Shown here: positions 44,101 to 56,100 of the stretch, piece after piece | Position numbering within the stretch: position 1 is the stretch's first letter | How the letters are laid out: each line of letters opens with the position of its first letter | Origin: Bemisia tabaci | Taxonomy: Eukaryota; Arthropoda; Insecta; Hemiptera; Aleyrodidae | DNA length: 64,000 bases | NCBI RefSeq assembly: GCF_918797505.1 | Contig: NC_092793.1 | Span: 79,233,912-79,297,911, forward strand | Direction of reading: 5' to 3' | Translations under genes and position numbers: made by a program | The notes under the pieces: generated by a model | Database searches by the model: none | The model's input: the letters and a program-made list of their open reading frames with translations, nothing else | What the model was told of the DNA's origin: nothing

Positions 44101-47100
44101 TTTGTAGGCGCCTATGCGCGTGTCACGCTGATAGCCTGCCGCGCCGCAACGCTTTAAGCAACTATTTCGCGTCAGAGGCGTTGCACAGTATCCTACAAGA
44201 TTGAAGGCCCACGAAAAAACTAGTTAAAGAGGACTTTCAATTTTGACTGCATCTGTTACTGAAAAATGTTTAATTTGGCATTGGAGCGTTTCCTAGGCTC
44301 CCACTTTGGTTTTCATCTTATCAATATCCGTACAGTGTACACATGATTATATGTTTTTATCTGCCCTTAGAGTCTGTTCTCTTTCATGACTTGATTCATG
44401 AGTAACATGTTTTTAAGAATGAAGGAACTCCTCACCTCTCTTAATTTAAAAATCTAAATTTTCGTATATACTCCCATTTTCAAAATTCTCTGTAAAGACG
44501 TTAATAGCCTGTGACGTTGAACGTCTTAAAATATACTAACTAACTAACTAGTAGTAGTATGCATTTATTTTTGAGGTGGTTCCTGTCATTTAAATGAGAA
44601 GAAAAAAATGTGGACATAACATGTCCACAATTTGGATAATTTTGGACATATTCATGGTTGGACATTAAATCATGTGGACTTAATAAAGACTGGACTTACC
44701 GCTTAGTGGGCATAGTCAGCGGTGGACATTTATTTGGACTGAGTTAAGCAGAAAGGAACCAACCCACATTTTGGAAAAAATTGAATTATGAGTGGTTTTG
44801 AACTCAACCACTGCTTTACTATCTATCGCCGAAAATTCAAAGTTTTTGTTGGAGCAAATTTTGCAGAAATTAAACTTGAAGTTTATCGTCTACATTGAGT
44901 CATATGCAGGAGCCAAACTTTAAACCTCTTTTTCTCGGTTCGATCCCGATGTGGCTTGGTTCCTTTCTGTTTAACTCCGTCCATTTAATGGACGAAAGGT
45001 AGGTGGACATAAAGTCCTGGAAGCCTAAAATTTGCACAAAATCTGCACAACTATTTTCATGTGAAAAATTAAATCGCCCAGTTACATTTGGCAAGAGCTG
45101 GCGGCTTGGTCCCTTTCTGCTTAACGCGGTCCATATGTAGTCAAAGTAAACGACTTACACATCGCCAAGTGCGCCAATGATGAGAGAGACCTTGACTCCG
45201 GTCACCGTCAAGATTGAGGGTCCCAGCCACAAGCTCAAGGACAAAAAAGCGCAATCGATAGCAAGGCAGACATATCCCTTCTGACCACCGTGGCCATCTC
45301 CAGCAAGAAGAGCCTCCTGCAATCCAAACGTATGTTATCCAAGTATTACCCTGCTAAAAATGATGAGTAGGCTATTCAGAATTTGCCGACTCACATGAGT
45401 AGAACTCCCTACTTATATGAGTAGAAATCCTACTTATATCACTGGAACATTCTACTCATAAGAGTAGAAAAGTTCAACTCATATGAATTAAATATTTTTC
45501 ATTTTTCAAAAGTGCTGTTTTTGACCAGGAGACACCGACATACTATGTAAATTTGAAAAATAAAAACGTTTTGTTCTTATAATTTTTTTGATGCGGTGAC
45601 TAGTTTCTGAGATACCGGACACGGTAGATTTAACGCTGAGCACATGTGAGTTGAAATCTCTAGTCATATGAGTTGGAATCTCTGGTCATGTGAGTCGGCG
45701 AAAAGTGAATAGAGAAATTCTGCTCATATGAGTTAAATTCAATTGATATAAGTTGAAAATTTATTCATATGAGTTGAAATTCTATTCATATGAATTGAAA
45801 TTCTATACTCATATGACTTTGATTCTCTACTCATTTGTACTCACCATTTTTAGCAGGGTAGCGACATCAATCAAGAAAACTTAACATCATCAGTACATGT
45901 TTTGTAACATTCTGATAGGACACTGTCCTGCCCTAAAGACAGGAGCCTAAAACGGGTCAAAAAGCATTGCTCTCAAAATAAAATAATAAAAAAAAAAAAA
46001 AAAAAAAAAATACGCAGAGAATTCTAATCATAATCTGAGCCCGCTACCTGAAAATGCTTAAATCATGATACATGGCCAAAGCGTGCCTGGTATAGCAAAA
46101 ATAATACTAGTGCAAAAGGGTTTTGTTTGGATATGAAACTTTTGAACCTTGGACTAAAAATTCAAAAGCCATTGATTTGACTCCTTTTTTTTATTTGAAG
46201 ATACCACGTGCTGTTTAAAATTTCAATAAAAACATTATTATTTCTTGTTTCTAAATTTAGTATTTTATCATTTGAATGTGTCACTGATCGCAGTATTTGA
46301 TTTTTTTAAAACTTTGCATGACTTTTTTCTTCTCAAATGTGCATTATTTTAAACTGTAAATTCAAACTGCTTTAACTTGAATTTTTCGTAGGATTTTTTC
46401 TTCGGTCTTTTCTGAGCCGAAACTCTGAGGTGTTTGTAAAACACTTCCTTGGGACTGGTGTCAAGTTCTATGCTTTGAAACTTTGGTTGTAGTGTCCTCT
46501 CTCCTGTGAGTGTTCCAGATGTGAAAATATTAAGTAAGTATGAAAATAAAAGTAAGTTACTAGAGCCATTATACAATGTTTGGACTACATTTTTCAATTT
46601 GGACCTATAGATTCTACCCCGATTTAAAAACAACGTATGTGCCACTAGTTTCCCCATGCACATAAGTGTTTTTCCGGAGGAGCCAGAATTTATAGTTCCA
46701 AATTGCAAAATGCAGTCCATTTAACGCTCGTACCGGTACCGTTCAAACACGATAGCTCGAAATTCGTTTGGACCAATGCCAAACTCAGCATTAAAAATCG
46801 GATTGAATCAAAAGTTTGCACCGATTAAAGTTTACTAGCTTTCCTAATGTTGTTGTAACGAGTATTCACTCGAAAAATGTTGGGATGAATCGTTTAAAGC
46901 GGCGTGTGATAGACGGGCGAGTCGCCAGTATGTAGTGTTTAATTAGTCGACTAAGACGCTAATGACAATAATTCAGAAGCGGGCTCGCCAGTTATTACAC
47001 CCAACTGTCGGGCTGGACCGATAACAGCGTTGCTAAATTAAGTAGAATTCCCTTGTAGAAGTGAGAGTTAAATGTCTAAATAACATAATTAAATTGCAAC

Positions 47101-50100
47101 GCCATTGAAATGGTAAATTACTAACTGTCGGGCATAACTATATTGTATTACATGTGAGTCCACTGTTTTTGAGCAAATGAGAGATATCCGCGTCAGGAAT
47201 GAGATGGCAAGGGACATCATGGATGCCAAACAGACCATAGTGCATGACATTATGACGGAACAACTTATTTGGTATGGTCATTTTTAGAGATGGCAGAAGA
47301 CAGGTTGCCAAAGGAAGTCCTTGATTAGGTTCTGCCTGGGAAAAGGCGGAGAGAGCGCCCGATGAGAAGTTGGAGGGATGAGATTGAAGCAGAAATGTTC
47401 AAGTGCTCGATGCCGGAGGGGTTGTGGTACGAAGAGGGGGCAGCGGAGGTTGGGTGTCGTTGAGCGCCAAGGAGTGCTATAAATCGACCTTTACGTGTGT
47501 ACAAGGTTTTGACCCTTACAGTTTTATTTATATAGATGATAAATTTGAGAATAGAGACATTTGTCGGGTAGGCTCCATATATATGACTCTAAAATGCCTC
47601 TACAGACCTATCTTTTCAACATCGTGAAGTGACAATAGTAAAATGGTCAATACATAGAAAAAACTGATATTAACGACTCTGTCGAGGGGTATTTTCTCAG
47701 TCTAGACCGTCCGCTCCTCTTTTTTGGAAACATTTACCACTGTTGAAGAAGGTCAAAGTATTTATTCCATCATTCTCGTGGCAGCTTGTCAGTATGGATG
47801 ATGCTCAGTCACCTTTAAAACCGAAAAAATGAAATTCCCGAGTATGAGAGAATGGAAAAAGTTAATTGGAGGAAAATTAAATAACGCGCGAATAAACTTA
47901 ACTTAAAAGGGCCGCATATAGATTTTTTTATCATCTCGTTCACTAAGTGCCCCAAGTGTCACGCAATTTGAGAGGGATGACGCAATACAAGACAAGTTTG
48001 AGGTACGTGCCCTCCATAATCAGCTTGTCACATTTAGAGGAAAAATTGAAGGAATCAATGATCTTCACCCTTAATTGCATTGAAAAAGTTCAACTAAATG
48101 TCGGTGCATGGAAGGGAGCTCGATCAATATTATCGATGTGACGTAAGAAAATCAAAAAAATTTGAAAAACGAATCAGAACTCTGCGCGCAAAGCATTACG
48201 AAATACTCGGTTTGAAGGTGGTATTTTATGTAGTTACTCTTCTATTTTTTTTTGTCGCAGTTTAATTTTTTTCTTTACTTTTTTGTCAGTCTGGTTGTGC
48301 GTAGATCAGAGCGAATCTTCACTTTTGCACACTGCACGTATCCTTGACTGACCCGTGAAACGAAAGCGGAAAATGTATCAATGAACAGCTGGTGCGAAAA
48401 TGAACCGCAAAAAATGAAGAAGACACTTTCTATTAGAAAAAAAGGAAAAAGTTCTCGGAGGGGAAAGTTGCAAGCTTGAGTCTGGCCTGGAGGAGAGTGC
48501 TTGCAAAAAATGAAAGCCTAATGGCGTGCCTGTGCACTCTTTTTTTATTGGATTGAAGTTATTTAAAAAAATTAGTACGTAACGAACGCACGCGCGTACT
48601 GCCGTGCTAAGGAAAAACGCCGCATGAACCTTCAAGCGTTGCCAAATTTCCTTTGATAAAACTCGAATTTCCTGGTAAACATATGAATATTCTTCTTCCA
48701 ATTTTTCAGATAATTTTGCTCGCAATCCCACCGAAAAGTACTGAAAATTTCAAGGAAACATATTCATAACTTGCATCGAAAATAAACATTTTATCGAAGG
48801 GAATTTGGCAACTCTCGAATGTTTATACGGCGTTTTTCCTTAGCACGGCAGCGTAGCCTCAAAGTTTCGGGCCCGTTGTGTTAAGAGAAATTCAATTGGA
48901 CGTATTTCTATCAAACGAAACTATGTGCATTATGACGTGAGCTCTGTTATGCACATATTCTCATGGGTCTCAAGGCTCATGTCTTAATGCACATAGTTCC
49001 GTTTGATAGAAATACGTCCAATTATGCCCTAACCACTGAAGAGCAGACGATGCGCGAATTAATTGTTCCGAATAGTAAGTATGGTTCTTCGCTGAAATGT
49101 GGCGCAAAAACGATGAGCGTAATGAATATTCTGAGAATCAAGGGGTTTTTCGTCCCTTATGATTCAAACCTCTTTTCTTTTAATGTTCAAAATCTACTAA
49201 CGCCAAATCGGAACCTAGACCGCATGCTCGAACTTGAAGACAAAAAAAAAAAAAGATTTTTGCGTAAATCCAACAGCAAGTGTACATTTTCACCCGTAAA
49301 TTTCATTTCAGAGATTTCATTTCAGATTTCATTTCAGAAGAACGAACAACAGCTTTGAAAGCACTGCACTGAAAAAAAAACACATTGGATCTAGAGTCCA
49401 GACTCTTGAAAACATTGACAAGAAAAAATACTCTTTATTCAATCGGATTTTTGCTTGAATCAAAACGAAATTCGCTTAAATTAAGAGGCTTGGTTCTTGA
49501 TTTAAGCTAGATTCTGATTGAATCAAGAGTACTTTTTCTTGTCGATGTTTTTAAGAGTCTGGACTCTAGACTCAATGTGTTTTTTTCCCAGTGTGTTGGC
49601 AGTCTCAAATATAAAACGAACTTCTTTTTATTTTGTTAAAGAACGAACGTGCTACTTCATGATTTTCGTTAAATGTAAAAGTAAATAATGTTTTAAAAGA
49701 ATGTTTGGCACAGAAACCACTTAACTGAATATAAAATTGGTCGAAAATATTGCTCGGCGAATCCTTAGTCAAGGGGCTTGGAAGACAATGCGCATAAACG
49801 CAGTTTTTGATCGAGATATTAGAGATTGCAACCTAACCCTTTGTTGCGTGAGCTATTCGTTGATTTTGGAGAGAAAATCTACATTGTACGGTATTTTTTC
49901 GACAATAGAGTCAGTTGAAATTGATTTTTGTAGTTTTTTTTTAAAGTTAGGAGATCAGACTTAAAAAGCTCCCCAAAAATCATTTCTTGCTATAATTCAC
50001 AATTTAATACTCCAGCATAGAAATAAAGCTGAAAACCATGTGTTGCTCTCATGCAACGCTATGCAATAAGAGCTAAACTGGTCTTAAAATATATTCTGTG

Positions 50101-53100
50101 AAAAAATCACAGCTGAGGTCCAATTTTAAAAAACCAGGAAGTGAGTTTGAAGATTCTCTCAACCGCGCCGTAAGGCTCCCTGTAATTATGAAACTTTATA
50201 CACGAATTTTTTTAAAGAGCGGAAAATGTCCTTATACATCTTGCACTTAAGCTCTTTAATAACGAAAATCTCAAGCATGTAAAAGGTTACTTTTAAAATA
50301 TCTAGGTACGTGTCGTTTACAGTAAAGAGAAGTGCTTTTGAGTGAGTGATGAGTAATCATAATTATAATCACAGAGTGAAGAATGGCGTCAACTTTCGCA
50401 TATTTATACACTCACACAAGAAACCCTGGCTCTTTCCTGTATCTTCCTTTCTTCTGATATGACTATGGTGACGAAGGTTCTGCTGACGAAACAAGAATGC
50501 TCATCATCGCGTCAAGACCATTACAACAAATGCCAGAGTGACTGAGTCATATTCAAAGGAGGCACCGTAGAGAACAATTTAAATTCGGTCTGAGGTATTG
50601 TCATGGGAACGGAGTTCCCCATGATATTACAATCGTTCCGTTGCTTTCGCTATGGGATTCCCTATACCTCTGCGACCTTGAGCGTTTCGCCCAGTCTCCG
50701 ATTTTTGGTTGATTTTCCGATGTATCAAAAACCGTTGTATTTTTTAGCCAATCATGTCTCTACGTCAAGTTGTGTTGATTGCTAAAATTCGCTTTCAGCG
50801 AGTTTTTTTCCACCTTGAGATGTCGTGTCTGACTGGTAAATCTGCGCAGAACCACGAAGTTCCGTTTTTAGGCAAATTCTTTTTTTTGGGAGGTTTTCAT
50901 TGGCTATTTTTCGCCATCAGTTTTCTGTTCGTTGGTGCAAAAGATCGCCTACCTCGTTGCTCTTGAGAAGCCGCCATTATCCCACCTCAAATTTTAAACA
51001 TAGATATAAAGAAATAATAACCATCGTACAAGGCGGAAAATTGTTCTGGAGGACCCGTTACGGATATATGAGCCAAAATCAGAACTCGATTGATGGATTT
51101 AATCCATGAATACAGAAATATTGCCCCAGTTTACTGCCGCGATCGCAAATGCATTCTGACATGAACCTTGTGACACATGACAGCATAGGTAGACAATGTC
51201 TCACAGAGTAATGGGCTTGATCCGTTTTCTCTTACCATGCCAGTGGCCGAACCGTTGAAATCTCAAGGACGTCTTTTGTGAAGCCCCGCTCAGCGTCCGA
51301 GATCACTTAACTGTTCTCTTTTTCTCCATCTATTTCCGAGTGGCGAGATAGCTCAGATTACTACGACACCGTTCTGACCCTGGGAGAGTGTCACTTTTTG
51401 TGGGAGCGGGGGTTCGAATCTCGTAGGGGACAGCTAATTTTTACTGGTTGTATTGAATGTTTTAGACCAATAATCTAACAATAATTAATACTTGGCAACT
51501 TAGGAAGCACATAGGTCCCTTATGATGCGTATTCGGGCATATGTGTAGAGTAAAAATATCATACGTAGGGTGTCCCAAAAGTACCGGGACTGGTTCTGTA
51601 ACTTCAAAAGTAAGATAGATGCAGGCATGATTTTGGTCTCATTTTAAAGATCAACTCAATACCTATCGATTAAAACCAAGATCAGCTCAATCGAATACAA
51701 ATTGACCGAGTTATGACAATTTGAAATTAGTGAGGAAAGTTTACCCCTACGGTTTTTAGGAAGATTTTTCGCTTACCAGGATTCAAAAAGTTAATATTCG
51801 TATCCACTTTCCTTCGAATCTTCCATAATTTCCTTTTGCTTTTCAAAGTACCGTCCATCAAACCGGATGCACTTTTTCATGCGCTCTTGCCACTTATCCA
51901 ACATTGTTTTCCTGAATTCTTCCTCTGGGATGGAGTTGAAGAAGTTTTGAATTGCATTCTGGATTTCGGTCTTCGATACGAATCTTCGTCCGCGAAGCTC
52001 CTTTTTAAGCGTGGGAAACATCCAAAAATCACATGGAGCCAAGTCAGCGCTAATAGGGGGATGAGGGATTGTTTCAACTCCATTTTTACTCATAAATTCA
52101 CGTGTTAAGCTCGATGTGTGAGGCCGCGCATTGTCTTGATGGAGTATCCACGAAGCTTTCAAGTCCGACCGTTTCCGGGAAATGTGCATTCTCAACTCCT
52201 TTAGTACTTTGCAATAATACGCACTGTCAACTGTTGTGTTTGATGGTACAAAATGTTGATAAATGACACCTCGAAAATAAAAAACACAATAAGCATCACT
52301 TTATCGGCCGACTTTTCGATTTACGGCGATGAAGAATCTTCCTTAAAAATCGTAGGCGTAAACTTTCCTCGCTGATTTCAAATTGCCATAACTCGGTCAA
52401 TTTTTATCCGATTGAGCTGATCTTGGTTTTAATCGATAGGTATTGAGTTGATCTTTAAAATGAAATCAAGATCATGTCTGTATCTATCTTACTTTCGAAG
52501 TTACAGAACAAGTCCCGGTGCTTTTGGGACACCTTACGTACACTTTACGCCGAAAAAGCGAACCTGAAACTTAAATGCGTTAACTTCCGAAAACCATATA
52601 TAATTCAACGAAAATAAATAATTGGTACATAACAGCTTTCTTGTATGCAAAGAAAATAATTAAAAATGTTAAAAAAGAGATGTCAACACAAAATTACATA
52701 GCCCCTTCAATTCAGAAGATACTACAAACGAACTGTACCTTAACATTTTCATATCCCAGAAGCTAACGTTCCCATGACGAATATTGCTATCGCTAGCGAT
52801 TGCAAAATCCAACTTGTTTTCTCTTTTAAAGGTTCTCAGAGGAGAATAGCATAGTTTTCCTTTTTTTTTTAAACGATCATGATTTTTCTACGTCGACTGA
52901 AATTATTCCACAGAATTTTGTATGTCTGATTTCCCCTTTATAAAAAATAATAATAATTATAATAAATTCTAGAAATCAACTTCTCAGCATTCTCAACTCA
53001 TATCAGACCAATTCACAAAATTAAAACGTGTAAAATGATGTAAAATTGCGATGTTCCCAAACGGTCTCCATTTCAAGCATTACGATCAATGTAGCTTAAC

Positions 53101-56100
53101 CTTGGTGATCGGGCGAACAACTCTGCACTAGACGTCAACTTTCAACCGCGCAGTAATGAGATCCTTTGTTCAGCAGCACGCAAGCGCCGCCGCCAATGAC
53201 GAGTCAGCGCGCAATCGCAGTACCTGCCGCAGCCAATCACAAGTCACCGCGGCGCACGAGATTTGAACTTCGCCACAATAGAGCCCGCGCAATACAAATT
53301 CAGCGGCCAGCGGCAGCTTTCCCGCCCAATTCACTCTTGCTTCGCCAACCGACCAATCACAAGCAAGTTGGTTTCCCGCATTCGCACACAAAGGAAATCT
53401 GCATATAAATATACCCGCAAATCGCTAATCAATTCACTCTGAATGCAGCAGTCGACCAAGAAGCACCTCACTCTCAAGCTCTCAACAAGGATCAAGTCAA
53501 ATCAAGCCCAGCAAGCAGCTGAAGAAATATCCTACGGAGCTCAGCAAGAAATTGGCGTTTTTTGGATCAAGACCGAAGTTCAGTTTCCCGCTACATTGGC
53601 ACCAAGGTCAAGCATTAGCGGTCATCATTACACAGAACGAAGCAAATTCATCATTTCAAGCATTCAAAATTATTCAACTTCCAGTCATCTCTATTTCGGA
53701 CTCATACAGTTTGTATACCACCTCCAATTTGGAGAAGCCGATTCTTCGGAATCTGGAATAATAATAAGTGCAATCGCACATAGCTCTCAATATTCAAATC
53801 CTTTTGGTTTTCCTGCTCACTGCAGAAGCCGGTGTACTATACGCCTGGTAACCCTTCAGGTTTCCTATCCAAGGATAGTAGCCGATTCACTCTGAGTCCG
53901 GTAAAAATAAAAACTCCAAGCAGGATCTCTTCCAGATCATTAAATCAACTTTGAAGTCACCTCAAATCTTTCTCTTCTCACTCTCATTTTCCGAGCCAAG
54001 GCAAATTGGGGGGTCGCTGCGGCTCTTCACTTGTCTCGCTTCAATACCTCATATCCTATTCCATCTTTTCTTTCTTTCCTATCATTTCTTCAATTGGTCC
54101 CTCGGTAAAATTCACTTTCAACCTTTAGGTCTATTGTTGTTTTTTCATCATTTTTTTGAACCGTCACTCTTCATTTTTTGGTCCCTCGGGCCGGATTATA
54201 ACTTGCATATTACAGTCCAGAATTAATTCATAATGGTGAAACGACGCAATCTTCATTCTCCTGAGGTAAATGAAAGTGAAAAATTAGCAGACTCACTTCA
54301 GAAAAAACGAGATATAGTTTTTTCTAGGGTTAAGGCCATAGAAAAAACATTCAATGATGAGCTTTCAGATGAAAATTCTGAGCAATTTAAACCTTTGTTT
54401 GATCGATTGTCAGGGTTCCAGGATAAATTCGATCTAATTCAAGCAGAATTAATAGGTCTCAATTCAGATTTACCTATTAATTCCAAAATAGACATCGAAC
54501 AGGCGCAGGTAGAATTTGACGAGACAATACTTGCAGCCGAAGTCCGTTTTCTTTCGTTCACTCCTAAAACATCGAAAATTGAGGTATCCAATAATCATAG
54601 TACTCATGTTAAAAGCCATTCATCCTCAAATGTTAGACTTCCAAAACTTGAATTACCTCAATTCACTGGAAAATTAGAGGATTGGAGAAGTTTTTATAAT
54701 TTATTCATGGTCTCTGTCCATAATGTAAATGAGTCAGCGAAAGTTAAAAAGTTCCAGTACCTTCTCACGTCATTGAAGGGCGAGGCACTGGACTTGGTAA
54801 AAGGGTTAGACATCACCGACTCAAATTATGATGTGGCTTGGGAAATATTATGTCAGCGCTTTCAATGTGAAAGAAGGCATATTTTTCATCACTTCAACGG
54901 GTTGCTTGACTTGCCAGAAGTGAAGGATGTCCAGCAAATTCCTTCACTTCTGACAAAATACAGGGAGCATACCCAGGCATTGGAGGGCCTCGATCACAAA
55001 CTGTCTGAGTACTCTTCAATGCTCACTGCAGTCATGGTACAAAAATTAAATAACTATTTTCGAAAACGGTTTGATGATTTTCGAGGCACGGAAACGAAAT
55101 ATCCCACCATCGATAGCTTAGTGGATTTCCTCGAAAAAGAGTGCCTTCAATTAGATGGTTCGGCAGCCACGTCAACTAAGTCGAAACACAAGCAACCACC
55201 ATCAAAGCAGACACTCACGGCCTCAGTTAAGCCGAAACAGAGTTCGTCTCAACAAAAATGTCCATGCTGCACTCAAGACCATCCCATTTATTTTTGCGAA
55301 TCATTTTTAGCTAAATCAATCCCTGAACGCCGATCATTCGTCAAAGAGAAAAACCTGTGCTTCAACTGCATGAAATTCAATCACTCCAGTTCGGTTTGTA
55401 AGAACCAATACACCTGCAAAACATGCCATAAAAGGCATAATTCACTTCTACACTTAGAAGACACGTCAAATCAAGATTCATCAAAACCTCCCAAGACAGC
55501 TATGGTTTCCAACTCAAAACCAAAGGAATACGCATGCATTCTAGGAACTGCTTTAGTTCTAGTCAAAGATTCATTTGGCGGTTATCAACCTGTCAGAGGA
55601 CTCATCGACAGCGCTGCCATGTCTACATTCATAACTAAGCGCTGTGCAAACAAATTGGGTCTAAAAATCCACAAAGAAGCGCCTCCAATTTCAGGGTTAG
55701 GCAATCAAGCAGTCAATGATATTCATGGTACTGTGGAATGTGAGATCAAGTCTCGCATTGAATCGCAGCCAGTATTCACATCAACAGCAACAATAATGAC
55801 AAAAATCACCACCGATCTGCCAAATATAAGTCTTCCCAACACAATGAGGAAACCTCTCAGGACATTGACTTTGGCAGATCCAGAGTGGATGAAACCAGGC
55901 CCAGTAGATCTACTAATTGGAGCCGACCTGTACCCTCACATTTATGATGGCAGAAAAATCATTCTCGATGAAAATTGGCCAATAGCGCTAAGCAGCATTT
56001 ATGGATGGGTTATGACGGGCAAATTTAGCGCCCCGCATGACGCAACACGCACGGCAGCCGTGACAACTTCAGAATCAGCACCAATCACTGCTTTGCTGTC

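Larger units (their letters stand above)
43642..45017. mobile_element. GTCCAC-family TIR element, copy 2 (1.38 kb)
   Basis: Same ends as 30631-31225 (GGACTTTATGTCCAC, GTGGACATAAAGTCC). Contains palindrome copy E at 44040-44112 and a nested MITE at 44736-44982. Intron 2 of gene 3. No transposase frame seen. Confidence 0.75.

Noticed and set aside
45361..45845. CRISPR-like regular repeats (CATATGAGT)
   Set aside because: Units are short, irregular and on both strands, inside a eukaryotic MITE.
47403..47627. 74-aa + strand open frame
   Set aside because: Out of frame with the LINE remnant it overlaps; no motif.
53443..53895. 150-aa open frame inside the 5' LTR
   Set aside because: It lies in LTR sequence, appears again in the 3' LTR only up to the hAT insertion, and has no Gag or other motif. 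Treated as chance.
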